Of a stretch of 64,000 nucleotides of DNA, positions 1 to 12,082 are shown one piece after another; within the stretch, counting starts at the first letter, position 1; every line of letters begins with the position of its first letter. The position numbers and the translations under genes are program-made. Location: assembly GCF_040548735.1 (NCBI RefSeq), contig NZ_JBEPSD010000001.1, positions 2,108,001 to 2,172,000 of the forward strand, written 5' to 3'. A model generated the notes under the pieces. It did not search any database, had not been told where the DNA came from, and saw only the letters and a list, made by a program, of their open reading frames with translations. The stretch comes from Rhodanobacter soli. Lineage in GTDB: Bacteria; Pseudomonadota; Gammaproteobacteria; Xanthomonadales; Rhodanobacteraceae.

Positions 1-61
1 GGGATGATTCGTTCACGCGTCGTCTGCCGTACCCCGCCCATCCCCCGCCCACGTTGAATCC

Positions 62-3000
62 ATGAACATCTCCGGCACCTTCATCCGCCGCCCGATCGGC
101 ACTTCGCTGCTGGCGATGGGCCTGTTCGTGGCCGGCATGATCTGCTACGCCCTGCTCGGCGTGGCGGCGTTGCCGAACATGCAGTTCCCGGCGATCTTCG
201 TGCAGGCCAGCCAGGCCGGCGCGGACGCCAGCACGATGGCGTCCACCGTGGCCGCACCGCTGGAACGGCACCTGGGCCAGGTGCCCGGCATCGAGACGAT
301 GCGCTCGTCCAGCTCCGAGGGCCGCACCTTCGTCTTCATGATGTTCCGCAACGGCACCGACCTGGATTCCGCCGCGCGCGACGTGCAGGCGGCGATCAAC
401 TCGGCCGCACCGGACCTGCCCACCGGCCTCAACGGCGCGCCCAGCTACCAGAAGGCGAACCCGAACGACGACCCGATCATCGCGCTGGCGCTGACTTCGG
501 CCACGCAATCGGCGGCCGACCTGTACAACCTGTCCGACACCTTGCTGGCGCAGCGGCTGCGCCAGTTGCCGGGGGTGTCGTCGGTGGAGATCGCGGGTGC
601 GGCCACGCCGGCGATCCGCGTCGACGTGAACCTGCGCGCGCTGAACGCGATGGGCCTGTCGCCGGACCAGCTGCGCAACGCGCTGAGCGCGGCCAACGTG
701 ACTTCGCCGGAGGGCTTCCTGTCCGACGGCAAGACCACCATGTCGGTCAGCGCCACCACCCAATTGCACAGCGCGGACGAGTTCGCCCAGCTGGTGGTCG
801 CCAGCCACAACGGCACGCCGGTGCGGCTGGCCGACGTGGCGAACGTCTATGCCGGCCAGCAGGACGCGTACCAGGCTGCATGGTTCCACGGCAAGCCGGC
901 CGTGCTGATGTACGTGTACAAGAAGGCCGACGCGAACGTCATCGCCACCGTCGACCTGGTCAAGAACCAGTTGCCGTTGCTGCGCGAGTACCTGCAACCC
1001 GGCACGGTGCTGACCCCGTTCTTCGACGGCACGCCGACCATCCGCGCCTCGCTGCACGAGGTGCAGGCCACGTTGCTGATCTCGCTGGCGATGGTGATCC
1101 TGGTGATGGCGCTGTTCCTGCGCCGGCTCGCGCCCACGCTGATCGCCGCGGTGGCGGTGCCGCTGTCGCTGGCCGGCGCGTTCGTGGTGATGTACATCCT
1201 CGGCTACACGCTGAACAACCTCACCCTGCTGGCGCTGGTGATCGCGATCGGATTCGTGGTGGACGATGCGATCGTGGTGATCGAGAACATCATCCGCCAC
1301 ATCGACGGCGGCATGTCGCGTATGCAGGCGACCTTGGCTGGCGCGCGCGAGATCGGCTTCACCATCGTCTCGATCACCGCCTCGCTGATCGCCGTGTTCA
1401 TCCCGCTGCTGTTTGCCGGCGGCGTCACCGGCATGTTCATGCACGAGTTCGCGGTGACCCTGGTGGCGGCGATCGTGGTCTCCGCGCTGGTCTCGCTGAC
1501 GCTGACGCCGGCGCTGTGCGGGCGCTTCCTCAATGGGCATGCCGCGAAGGAAAAGGCGCAGCCGTCGCGGCTCGCCCGCACGCTGGACGGTTTCCACGCC
1601 GGCATGCTGCGCGTGTACACCCGTGCGCTGAACTTCTCGCTGCGCCACGCGCTGCTGTTCTCGCTGACGCCGCTGGTGCTGATCGTGGTCACGTTCTACC
1701 TGTTCGGCGTGGTCAAGACCGGCCTGTTCCCGGCGCAGGACACCGGCCTGATCTGGGGCCGCGCCAGTTCCAGCGCCACCGTCTCGTTCGCCGAAAGCAG
1801 GCAGCGGCTGGAACGGCTCACCACGATGCTGATGGCCGATCCCGACGTCGCCACCGTGGGCTCGCGCCTGGGCAGCAGCCGGCAAGGCACCAGCGGCTCG
1901 TTCAACATCGACCTGAAGACCCGCGCCGAAGGCCGCGAGGACGACACCTTCGCGGTGCTCGCGCGGCTCAGCGCGAAGGCCGCGAACTATCCCGACCTCA
2001 ACCTGCGCCTGCGCCCGGTGCAGGACCTGCCCAGCGGCGGTGGCGGCACCAGCCAGGGCGCGCAATACCAGGTGTCGCTGCAGGGCAACGACCTGGCCAG
2101 CCTGCAGGAGTGGCTGCCTAAACTGCAGGCCGAGTTGAAGAAAAATCCCAAGCTGATGGATGTGGGCACCGACGTCGACGAGGCCGGCCTGCGCCAGAAC
2201 ATCGTGATCGACCGCGACAAGGCCGCCCGGCTCGGCGTGTCGATCGGCAGCATCGATGGCGCGCTGTACGACGCCTTCGGCCAGCGCCAGGTGTCCACCA
2301 TCTATTCGGACATCAACCAGTACCAGGTGGTGGTCAACGCGCTGCCTGAACAGACCGCCACGCCGGAGGCGCTCAACCGCATCTACGTGCGCTCCAGCAG
2401 TGGCCAGATGATCCCGATCACCGCGTTCGCGCGGCAGGAGCCGGGGCTGGCGCCGTCGCAGATCACCCACGAAAACCAGTACACCACGATGGACTTGAGC
2501 TTCAACCTCGCGCCCGACGTGAGCATGGGCGAGGCGATGGCGATCATCCAGTCCACCGTGAAGAACATGCGCATGCCCGGCGACATCCGGGTGCAGATGG
2601 GCAACGACTTCCGCCGCTTCCAGCAGTCGCAGAGCGGCATGGGCTGGCTGATCCTGGCCGCCGTGCTCACCGTCTACATCGTGCTCGGCATGCTGTACGA
2701 GAACCTGGTCCATCCGATCACCATCCTGTCCACCCTGCCGGCCGCCGGCGTGGGCGCGCTGCTGGCGCTGTGGCTGACCGGCACCGAGCTGTCGGTGGTG
2801 GCGCAGATCGCGCTGGTGCTGTTGATAGGCATCGTCAAGAAAAACGCGATCATGATGATCGACTTCGCCCTGGTCGCCGAACGCGAACACGGCAAGCCGC
2901 CACTGGAAGCCGCACGCGAAGCGTGCATCGTGCGCTTTCGCCCGATCATGATGACCACCATGGTCGCCATCCTCGCCGCCCTGCCGATCGCGATCGGCCT

Positions 3001-3193
3001 CGGCGAAGGCAGCGAACTGCGCCGCCCGCTCGGTATCGCCCTGATCGGCGGCCTGCTGATCTCGCAAAGCCTCACCCTGCTCAGCACCCCGGCGCTGTAC
3101 GTCATTTTCTCGTGCCTCGCCGAGCGGCGGAAAGCGTGGTGGGCACGGCGGCAAGGGCGCAAGGCGATGCTGGCCGGGTCCGGCATCGGCTGA
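62..3193 (+). CDS. RND-family multidrug efflux permease
   Basis: This is an inner-membrane proton/drug antiporter of the hydrophobe/amphiphile efflux (AcrB/MdtC/MexF) type, which would work with a periplasmic adaptor and an outer-membrane channel. The 1043-residue length is typical. An N-terminal membrane helix follows FIRRPIGTSLL. Two large periplasmic loops each precede a block of helices. The proton-relay signature VDDAIVVIEN lies in the first block, and GIVKKNAIMMIDF carries the matching lysine in the second. The ATG at 62 has no strong ribosome-binding site, which suits translation coupled to a gene left of the window, probably the adaptor subunit or a sister permease. No gene of the system follows; the next gene is an unrelated LysM protein. 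The substrate cannot be told from sequence. Confidence 0.93.
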   Translation: MNISGTFIRRPIGTSLLAMGLFVAGMICYALLGVAALPNMQFPAIFVQASQAGADASTMASTVAAPLERHLGQVPGIETMRSSSSEGRTFVFMMFRNGTDLDSAARDVQAAINSAAPDLPTGLNGAPSYQKANPNDDPIIALALTSATQSAADLYNLSDTLLAQRLRQLPGVSSVEIAGAATPAIRVDVNLRALNAMGLSPDQLRNALSAANVTSPEGFLSDGKTTMSVSATTQLHSADEFAQLVVASHNGTPVRLADVANVYAGQQDAYQAAWFHGKPAVLMYVYKKADANVIATVDLVKNQLPLLREYLQPGTVLTPFFDGTPTIRASLHEVQATLLISLAMVILVMALFLRRLAPTLIAAVAVPLSLAGAFVVMYILGYTLNNLTLLALVIAIGFVVDDAIVVIENIIRHIDGGMSRMQATLAGAREIGFTIVSITASLIAVFIPLLFAGGVTGMFMHEFAVTLVAAIVVSALVSLTLTPALCGRFLNGHAAKEKAQPSRLARTLDGFHAGMLRVYTRALNFSLRHALLFSLTPLVLIVVTFYLFGVVKTGLFPAQDTGLIWGRASSSATVSFAESRQRLERLTTMLMADPDVATVGSRLGSSRQGTSGSFNIDLKTRAEGREDDTFAVLARLSAKAANYPDLNLRLRPVQDLPSGGGGTSQGAQYQVSLQGNDLASLQEWLPKLQAELKKNPKLMDVGTDVDEAGLRQNIVIDRDKAARLGVSIGSIDGALYDAFGQRQVSTIYSDINQYQVVVNALPEQTATPEALNRIYVRSSSGQMIPITAFARQEPGLAPSQITHENQYTTMDLSFNLAPDVSMGEAMAIIQSTVKNMRMPGDIRVQMGNDFRRFQQSQSGMGWLILAAVLTVYIVLGMLYENLVHPITILSTLPAAGVGALLALWLTGTELSVVAQIALVLLIGIVKKNAIMMIDFALVAEREHGKPPLEAAREACIVRFRPIMMTTMVAILAALPIAIGLGEGSELRRPLGIALIGGLLISQSLTLLSTPALYVIFSCLAERRKAWWARRQGRKAMLAGSGIG

Positions 3194-3310
3194 TCCAAGG
3201 GGGCGCCGGGCGGCTGCGATTCCACCTGAACGCCCCGTCAACGCACTCACAACCCGTTAACTGCAAGGTGGTTATCACTGAATCCCCCTTCCGAGACGGA
3301 GTTGCGTGCG

Positions 3311-3607
3311 ATGGGCAACGAAACCAGCAAACCGGATTTTTCCGATGTGCAGGGCGGGGTGAAGTCCACCGCGCCGGATGCACCGCCCAAGGCGGATTTC
3401 AGTGACGTGCAGTCGCAGGTCAGCTCGACTGCCGACGCGGCCACCACCTATGCCGTGGTGGCAGGCGACAACCTGTCGAAGATCGCCAAGCACTTCTATG
3501 GCAATGCGAATGAATGGAAGCGGATTTTCGACGCAAACCGCGACCAGCTGACCGATCCGGATCGGATCCGGCCCGGCCAGATGTTGAAGATTCCCGCCCA
3601 GTCCTGA
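3311..3607 (+). CDS. small LysM-domain protein
   Basis: A 98-residue protein ending in a single LysM domain (about residues 47-96: TYAVVAGDNLSKIAKHFYG to IRPGQMLKIP). Its architecture resembles the C-terminal part of YgaU/LysM-BON proteins. LysM domains bind peptidoglycan or related N-acetylglucosamine polymers. The N-terminal half holds two near-identical units, PDFSDVQGGVKST and ADFSDVQSQVSST, so the linker arose by tandem duplication. I chose the ATG at 3311 because GGAG ends 9 bases upstream; a TTG at 3302 directly abuts that site and is unlikely. No signal peptide is visible, so the protein is probably cytoplasmic, as YgaU is. The lipoprotein gene starts 15 bp downstream, so the two are likely cotranscribed. 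Confidence 0.85.
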   Translation: MGNETSKPDFSDVQGGVKSTAPDAPPKADFSDVQSQVSSTADAATTYAVVAGDNLSKIAKHFYGNANEWKRIFDANRDQLTDPDRIRPGQMLKIPAQS

Positions 3608-3622
3608 AGCAGGAGACGCCCC

Positions 3623-4141
3623 ATGAAGATGACTCGCCAACCCTTGATCCTCCTCGCATCGCTGACTGCCGTGCTGGCCCTGAGCGCTTGCGGCAAGAAC
3701 AATGAATCGACCGCGCCGGCTCCGTCCGCCACGCCGCCAGCCGCCGCCACGGCCCCGGCACCTGCGGCGCCTGCGTCATCCTCCACGGCGCCGATGGCCA
3801 TGAACAACGCGCCTGCCGGAGTCACCTTCAGCTCGGTGGAGCTGGGCTCGACGGTCGACGCCAACAACAAGATCCTCGCCAGTGGCACCAGTTTCGCGCC
3901 GAAGGACAGCATCTACGCCTCGGTCGACACCAGCGGCAGCGGCAATGCCGCACTGGCGGTGAAGTGGACCTACCAGGATGGCCAGGTCGTGCATGAGGAC
4001 AGCAAGACCCTCAATGCCACGGGCCCGGAGACCACCGCGTTCATGATCAGCAAGCCCGGCGGGTTCCCGGCCGGCAATTACAAGGTGGATATCTCGTTGA
4101 ACGGCAACCAGGTCGCCAGCAAGGATTTCTCGGTGAAGTGA
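3623..4141 (+). CDS. putative lipoprotein with Pro/Ala-rich linker
   Basis: A 172-residue protein with a clear lipoprotein signal: two Lys/Arg-containing N-terminal turns, a hydrophobic core and the lipobox LSAC (Cys about residue 23). A low-complexity Ala/Pro/Ser linker (about residues 30-60) leads into a compact beta-rich domain (about 65-172). The domain contains GVTFSSVELGSTVDANNKI and ends in QVASKDFSVK, which looks like an Ig-like fold. I do not recognise a named family. GAGA/GGAG-like purines precede the ATG. It forms a short unit with the LysM gene 15 bp upstream, and a strong hairpin follows the stop codon. A periplasmic or outer-membrane envelope role is inferred from the lipobox only. 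Confidence 0.8.
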   Translation: MKMTRQPLILLASLTAVLALSACGKNNESTAPAPSATPPAAATAPAPAAPASSSTAPMAMNNAPAGVTFSSVELGSTVDANNKILASGTSFAPKDSIYASVDTSGSGNAALAVKWTYQDGQVVHEDSKTLNATGPETTAFMISKPGGFPAGNYKVDISLNGNQVASKDFSVK

Positions 4142-4164
4142 CCCATCGCTGCGGCGAGGGATAG

Positions 4165-4207
4165 CGAAACGACAAGGGCGCGGCCATGCCGCGCCCTTGT
4201 CGTTTCG
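4165..4207 (+). terminator. hairpin with perfect 20-bp arms after the LysM-lipoprotein unit
   Basis: Arms at 4165-4184 and 4188-4207 are exact reverse complements around a 3-base loop (CAT). They are followed by GCTTTCTG, a weak T-rich tail. Position and strength fit a transcription terminator for the LysM-lipoprotein operon. The rest of the 325-bp gap up to 4466 holds no convincing gene; it presumably contains the icd promoter, but I see no clear -35/-10 pair. Confidence 0.75.
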
Positions 4208-4235
4208 GCTTTCTGCCGTCGTACACGCCGCGTGA

Positions 4236-6692
<2,457 letters not shown>

Positions 6693-6713
6693 TGCGCCGA
6701 CCATGCGTGGCGG

Positions 6714-6739
6714 AACGGGGCGCCGCACGGCGCCCCGTT
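6714..6739 (+). terminator. GC-rich hairpin after icd
   Basis: AACGGGGCGCCG at 6714-6725 and CGGCGCCCCGTT at 6728-6739 pair as a 12-bp stem with a minimal loop, followed by GTCGTG. It lies 21 bp after the icd stop codon. It lacks a long T-run, so termination efficiency is uncertain. Confidence 0.6.
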
Positions 6740-6810
6740 GTCGTGCCGGCCACCTGCGACTCAGCATCGCCCTGCCACAATGGCGACTGTCGAAGCCGGA
6801 GCTGTCCGTC

Positions 6811-7815
6811 ATGCGTCTGCTGCATCTCGCTTTCCTGTTCGCGCTGGGCGGGCTGCCGCCGGCGTTCGCGCAGTCGGCAGCCACACCGCCGGCGCCGGAC
6901 GTGGCCGACCTGCCCGCCGTGGTGGTCAGCGGCGTGCAGCCCGGTCCCGGCCTATGGAAGGTGAGCAAGGGCGATCACGTGATGTGGGTGCTCGGCACGC
7001 TGTCGCCGCTGCCGCGTGACATGCAGTGGCAGTCGCGCGACGTGGATCAGGTGATCGGCGCCTCGCAGCAGGTGCTGCTGGCGCCCTCGGTACAGCTGAA
7101 GGCCGACGTCGGTTTCCTGGGAAAACTCTTTCTGCTGCCTTCGGCCTACGGCGCGCGCAAGAACGCCGATGGCGAAACCCTGCAGCAGGTGCTGCCGCCG
7201 CCGGTGTATGCGCGCTGGCAGACGCTGAAGCAGAAATACATCGGCGACGATCGCGGCATCGAACGCTGGCGGCCGCTGTTCGCGTCGCAGGAGCTGTACA
7301 AGAAGGCGCTGAAGGCGAACGGCCTGAGCCGTTCCGGCGGGATCAAGGCGAACATCGACGCACTGGCCAAGCGCCACGGCGTGCCCGAGCTGTCGACCGA
7401 CTACCACGTGCTGATCGAGCACCCGCGCGCGGCGATCAAGGCGTTCAAGCAGGCCGCGCCGCGCGACACCACCTGCTTCATCCGCACCCTGGACAGCGTC
7501 GAGCACGACATGCCGGCGATGACCGCCCGGGCGAATGCCTGGGCCACCGGCGACCTGCAGGCGCTGCGCGAACTGCCCGACAGCGATCGCCACGATGCCT
7601 GCGTGGCCGCGGTCGCCGGCGCCGGCTTTGCACAGGCGCTCGGCCTCGACGACGTGCCGGCGAAACAGCGCGCCACGTGGCTGGCCGCCGCGCGCAAGGC
7701 GCTGGCCGGCAACGCGCAGACCTTCGCGCTGCTGCCGATGGACGAGCTGCTGAAGCCGGATGGCTACCTGGCCACGTTGCAGGCCGAGGGCTACCAGGTC
7801 GACGCGCCGGAGTGA
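6811..7815 (+). CDS. TraB/GumN family exported protein
   Basis: A 334-residue protein of the TraB/GumN (Tiki-like) family, whose eukaryotic members include metalloproteases; the bacterial function is not established. It begins with a signal peptide ([14 protein letters not shown] to AFAQSA) and so acts outside the cytoplasm. The family signature region [20 protein letters not shown] comes right after. A C-terminal half follows with conserved [10 protein letters not shown] near the end. I chose the ATG at 6811 because it gives the signal peptide; the open frame extends upstream to 6703 but that part is Arg-rich. The stop codon abuts the stop of the convergent aldo/keto reductase gene with no spacing. 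Confidence 0.85.
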   Translation: MRLLHLAFLFALGGLPPAFAQSAATPPAPDVADLPAVVVSGVQPGPGLWKVSKGDHVMWVLGTLSPLPRDMQWQSRDVDQVIGASQQVLLAPSVQLKADVGFLGKLFLLPSAYGARKNADGETLQQVLPPPVYARWQTLKQKYIGDDRGIERWRPLFASQELYKKALKANGLSRSGGIKANIDALAKRHGVPELSTDYHVLIEHPRAAIKAFKQAAPRDTTCFIRTLDSVEHDMPAMTARANAWATGDLQALRELPDSDRHDACVAAVAGAGFAQALGLDDVPAKQRATWLAAARKALAGNAQTFALLPMDELLKPDGYLATLQAEGYQVDAPE

Positions 7816-8760
7816 TCAGGCGCTGGCCAGATCCAGTTGCGCGATCTCGTTGTCGCTCAACTGCAATGAAGTGGCGCCGAGCAGCTCGTGCAACTGTTCC
7901 ACGCTGGTGGCGCTGACGATCGGCGCGGTGAGGCCGGGGCGGGCGATCAGCCAGGCCAGCGCGACCTGGGCCGGCGTGGCGTGGTGCGCGGCGGCCACCG
8001 CGTCGAGTGCGGCGAGTACCTGCAGGCCGCGCGGGTTCAGAAACTGCTTCACCGCGCCGCCGCGTGCGGCGCTCTTGGCCAGGTCGGCCTCGCTGCGGTA
8101 CTTGCCGCTGAGGAAGCCGCTGGCCAGCGCGTAGTAGCTGATCACGCCGATGTGCTCGCGGCGGATCAGCGGCTCCAGTTCCTTCTCGTAACCGGCGCGG
8201 CTGACCAGGTTGTATTCCGGCTGCAGGCTTTCGTAGCGCGGCAGGCCGTGCCGTTTCGACACCGCCAGCGCATCGGCGAAACGGGCGGCGGAGAAGTTCG
8301 ACGCGCCGATCACGCGCACCTTGCCGGCCTCGATCAGCCGGGCGAATTCGCCCAGCGTGTCTTCCATCGGCACGCTGGCGTCGTCCTGGTGCGCCTGGTA
8401 CAGGTCGATGCATTCGGCCTGCAGGCGCTGCAGCGAGCCGTCCACCGCCTGGCGGATGTTCACCGGCGACAGGCCGGGATGCTCGGCCCACTTGGCCACC
8501 TTGGTCGAGATCACCACCTGGTCGCGCTTGCCGCTCTTCTTCAGCCACTTGCCGATGATGGTTTCCGATTCGCCGCCGGCGTTGCCCGGCACCCAGGCCG
8601 AATAGACGTCGGCGGTGTCGATCAGGTTGCCGCCGGCGTCGACGAAGGCATCGAGCAGTTCGAACGAGCGCTTCTCGTCCACGCTCCAGCCGAACACGTT
8701 GCCGCCGAAGGCGAGCGGGGCGATGGAAAGCGGCGAATGGCCGAGTGGACGCTGCTGCAT
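7816..8760 (-). CDS. aldo/keto reductase
   Basis: A 314-residue NADPH-dependent oxidoreductase with a TIM-barrel fold, acting on aldehydes or ketones in the cytoplasm. Visible features are the N-terminal GNVFGWSVDEKRSFELLDAF, the catalytic Asp/Tyr block LIDTADVYSAW, the catalytic Lys in VVISTKVAKW and the His in DLYQAHQDD. The cofactor-binding loop at the C-terminus is PIVSATSVEQL. It resembles the YajO/Tas-like subgroup, but the substrate cannot be told. It is transcribed towards the TraB-like gene, and the small orphan gene upstream runs in the same direction 86 bp away. Confidence 0.92.
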   Translation of the reverse strand: MQQRPLGHSPLSIAPLAFGGNVFGWSVDEKRSFELLDAFVDAGGNLIDTADVYSAWVPGNAGGESETIIGKWLKKSGKRDQVVISTKVAKWAEHPGLSPVNIRQAVDGSLQRLQAECIDLYQAHQDDASVPMEDTLGEFARLIEAGKVRVIGASNFSAARFADALAVSKRHGLPRYESLQPEYNLVSRAGYEKELEPLIRREHIGVISYYALASGFLSGKYRSEADLAKSAARGGAVKQFLNPRGLQVLAALDAVAAAHHATPAQVALAWLIARPGLTAPIVSATSVEQLHELLGATSLQLSDNEIAQLDLASA

Positions 8761-8846
8761 GGAAAACCTCGGGCGGGGCTGGGGGCACTCCGTCCGAGGT
8801 GGTTGCGACCGGCGCCGGAATCAAGCGCCGGCCGCCGTGGTGCGGG

Positions 8847-9041
8847 TCAGCGGGGCCGGATGAGTCGCGGCCAGGCCGATGCGCAGCACATCGCGGCGAT
8901 CGACTTGACCTTCTTGGCCGTAGCCTTGTCGGCGATGGCTTTGCGTTCGCCCGCATCATCTGGCGGGTCGGGCCGCCAGGACGGATCGATGTTGGTGATG
9001 TGACCGTGCAGGAACAGCAAATCTTTCCAGATCGAGCTCAT
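8847..9041 (-). CDS. small hypothetical protein (64 aa)
   Basis: A short gene that I do not recognise. The product starts MSSIWKDLLFLHGHI, continues with an acidic, Pro-rich stretch (PSWRPDPPDD) and ends in a basic tail (KATAKKVKSIA). The start is well supported: AAGGAGG, a perfect Shine-Dalgarno site, lies 8 bases upstream of the ATG (minus-strand copy of 9050-9056). It lies divergent from the LysR gene at 9151, and the shared 109-bp gap holds inverted repeats. LysR regulators often control their divergent neighbour, so this gene, possibly with the aldo/keto reductase behind it, is the natural target. No signal peptide or membrane segment is seen. Confidence 0.65.
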   Translation of the reverse strand: MSSIWKDLLFLHGHITNIDPSWRPDPPDDAGERKAIADKATAKKVKSIAAMCCASAWPRLIRPR

Positions 9042-9112
9042 GGGGGAAGCCTCCTTGGGAAGCCTTGGGCTTGGGGTGCGCTCAAGGTACGCGTGCCGGA
9101 GGTCGCCAAAAA

Positions 9113-9150
9113 GCGATATATTCGCAAGCCAGCCTTGAGGAATATTCAAG
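9113..9150. promoter_or_regulatory. possible LysR operator/promoter region
   Basis: Two short inverted repeats sit directly before the LysR start codon: GCGA-TATAT-TCGC (9113-9125) and CTTGA-GGAATAT-TCAAG (9134-9150). The first contains TATATT, a possible -10 element. The interrupted-dyad form is typical of LysR sites, and divergent genes flank the gap, but the match is not specific to any regulator. Confidence 0.35.
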
Positions 9151-10071
9151 ATGGGAAAGCTGCCGCTGGGGCTGCTGCAACAGTTCGTGCTGGTCGCCCG
9201 GCTGGGCAACCTGTCGCGCGCGGCGGCGCAGGCCAACCTCACCGTCAGCGCGCTCAGCCATCAGATGCGCCAGCTGGAGGAGCGGCTGGAACGGCGCCTG
9301 TTCGAGCGTGGACCACGCGGGGTGACGCTGACTGTCGACGGTTGCAGCCTGCTGGAGGCGGTCGGCGAACATTTCGACGGCATCGAACACGCGCTGTCGC
9401 ATTACCGCACGCGCCACCACGATGCGCTTACGCTCAGCGCCAGCCCCGGCATCATGTCGAGCTGGCTGGTGCCGCGGTTGCCGAAACTGGTTGCCGCGCA
9501 TCCGGAGCTGGAGCTCAGCCTGCAGTCCGGTTCGACGCTGGTGAACTTCACGCGCGAACCGGTCGACGTGGCCCTGCGTTACGGTCGCGGCGAATGGGCC
9601 GGCCTGCATTGCGAACGGCTGTTCGGCGAATGGATCGCACCGGTGGCCGCGCCCGAGTTGATTGCGCGGATGGCCGGTGCCGATCCGCGCGATCTGTCGC
9701 GCTGGCCGCTGCTCGGTGAGCCGAGCCCTTCCACACGCTGGAACGATTGGTTCGGCCGCACCGGCGGCGCGCCACCGACGCGCTACGTGGCGCAGTTCGA
9801 CAGCCTCGATGCGCTGCGGCACGCGGCGCTGGAGGGCCTTGGCGTGGCCCTGGGGCGGATGGTGACGTCGAAGTCGCTGATCGACGCCGGGCGATTGCAG
9901 GTGCTGGGTGAAAACTACCTGGCGGTGAAGGAGGCGTACTGGTTGGTGTATCCGCCACGCTCGCAGGAGCATCGGGGCTTGCAGCTGTTCCGCGAATGGC
10001 TGCTAGCCGAGGCGGACGACTACCGTCGGCAGATGTCGGCGTTTCGGCCCGATGACAAGGCGGTCGATTGA
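9151..10071 (+). CDS. LysR-family transcriptional regulator (GcvA-like)
   Basis: A 306-residue DNA-binding regulator. The winged helix-turn-helix occupies about residues 5-65 (LQQFVLVARLGNLSRAAA through ALSHQMRQLEERLERRLFER). The rest is a LysR substrate-binding domain whose LTLSASPGIMSSWLVPRLP and FTREPVDVALRYGRGEW blocks resemble GcvA-type regulators. The inducer is unknown. It is divergent from the 64-residue orphan gene, with inverted repeats in between, so autoregulation and control of that gene are likely. The formaldehyde dehydrogenase gene follows 71 bp downstream on the same strand and could also be affected. Confidence 0.93.
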   Translation: MGKLPLGLLQQFVLVARLGNLSRAAAQANLTVSALSHQMRQLEERLERRLFERGPRGVTLTVDGCSLLEAVGEHFDGIEHALSHYRTRHHDALTLSASPGIMSSWLVPRLPKLVAAHPELELSLQSGSTLVNFTREPVDVALRYGRGEWAGLHCERLFGEWIAPVAAPELIARMAGADPRDLSRWPLLGEPSPSTRWNDWFGRTGGAPPTRYVAQFDSLDALRHAALEGLGVALGRMVTSKSLIDAGRLQVLGENYLAVKEAYWLVYPPRSQEHRGLQLFREWLLAEADDYRRQMSAFRPDDKAVD

Positions 10072-10139
10072 CGCGGTTTCGCAAACAGGCCGGACGCGTC
10101 ATCATCGTGGGTCGTTGCCGGTCCATCGCCAGGAGTTGA

Positions 10140-11255
<1,116 letters not shown>

Positions 11256-11269
11256 CGTAGAATGCGCAC

Positions 11270-11311
11270 ACGCCGCCGGCTCCATCCTGCTGGCGGCGTC
11301 CATCGTTTTTT
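11270..11311 (+). terminator. Rho-independent terminator after frmA
   Basis: ACGCCGCCGGC (11270-11280) and GCTGGCGGCGT (11289-11299) pair over 11 bp with one G-T wobble around an 8-base loop. They are followed by CCATCG and a T-run at 11306-11311. This is the best-formed intrinsic terminator on the left side of the window. Confidence 0.85.
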
Positions 11312-11343
11312 ATATCCGTAGACGCCATGCATAAGGTTGTTCC

Positions 11344-12006
11344 ATGAACCGCACCGCCATCCTCGTCGACGGCGCCTTCTTTCTTGCCCGCTACCGCAAG
11401 GTATACGGCGAGCGTGATGCCAGCGACGCGCGCGCAGTGGCGAAGACCGTGTTCAGCATGGCGCTGGAGCATCTGAAGGCGGTCGACCGGCCGCGCGAGC
11501 AGCTGTACCGCATCTTCTTCTACGACTGCCCGCCGTTGGAAAAGAGTTTCGTCAAGCCGATCAGCGGCGACAGCATCGACTTCGGCCGCACCGGCGCCGC
11601 CGCGTTCCGCCGCGAGCTGCACGACCAGCTGCGCCGCCAGCGCAAGATGGCGCTGCGGCTGGGTCGGTTGGCCGAACGCGGCGAGTGGCAGTTGAAGCGC
11701 AATGCCTACCAGCAGTTGCGCGAGGGCAGCCTGCACTGGGACGATCTGGGCGACGAACATTTCGAACCGGACATGCGGCAGACCCAGGTCGACATGAAGA
11801 TCGGCATCGACATCGCCGCGCTGACCTACAAGAAGCTGGTCGACCAGATCATCCTGATCGCCGGCGACGCGGATTTCATCCCGGCCGCGAAGCTGGCCCG
11901 CTACGAAGGCATCGACTTCATCCTCGACCCGATGTGGCAGGGCATCGCGCCGGATCTGCACGAACACATCGACGGTCTGCAATCGGTGTGCCCGCGACCG
12001 TTTTGA
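11344..12006 (+). CDS. NYN (PIN-like) domain protein
   Basis: A 220-residue cytoplasmic protein of the NYN/LabA-DUF88 group, a PIN-like fold whose members are predicted or proven RNases. The acidic cluster expected of the active site is visible: TAILVDGAFFLARY near the N-terminus, VDMKIGIDIAALT about residue 150, and LIAGDADFIPAAKLAR about residue 170. A basic central region (about 85-120: many Arg, Gln) could contact RNA. It follows the frmA terminator and has its own start (ATG at 11344). No toxin or antitoxin partner lies beside it. RNase activity is inferred from the family. Confidence 0.85.
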   Translation: MNRTAILVDGAFFLARYRKVYGERDASDARAVAKTVFSMALEHLKAVDRPREQLYRIFFYDCPPLEKSFVKPISGDSIDFGRTGAAAFRRELHDQLRRQRKMALRLGRLAERGEWQLKRNAYQQLREGSLHWDDLGDEHFEPDMRQTQVDMKIGIDIAALTYKKLVDQIILIAGDADFIPAAKLARYEGIDFILDPMWQGIAPDLHEHIDGLQSVCPRPF

Positions 12007-12082
12007 GCCATCTACCCAGTCTGCACATGATTTTCGTGATATTGCGTCAATTCCGGACGGCCAACGCGCCAAGGAGTCATCG

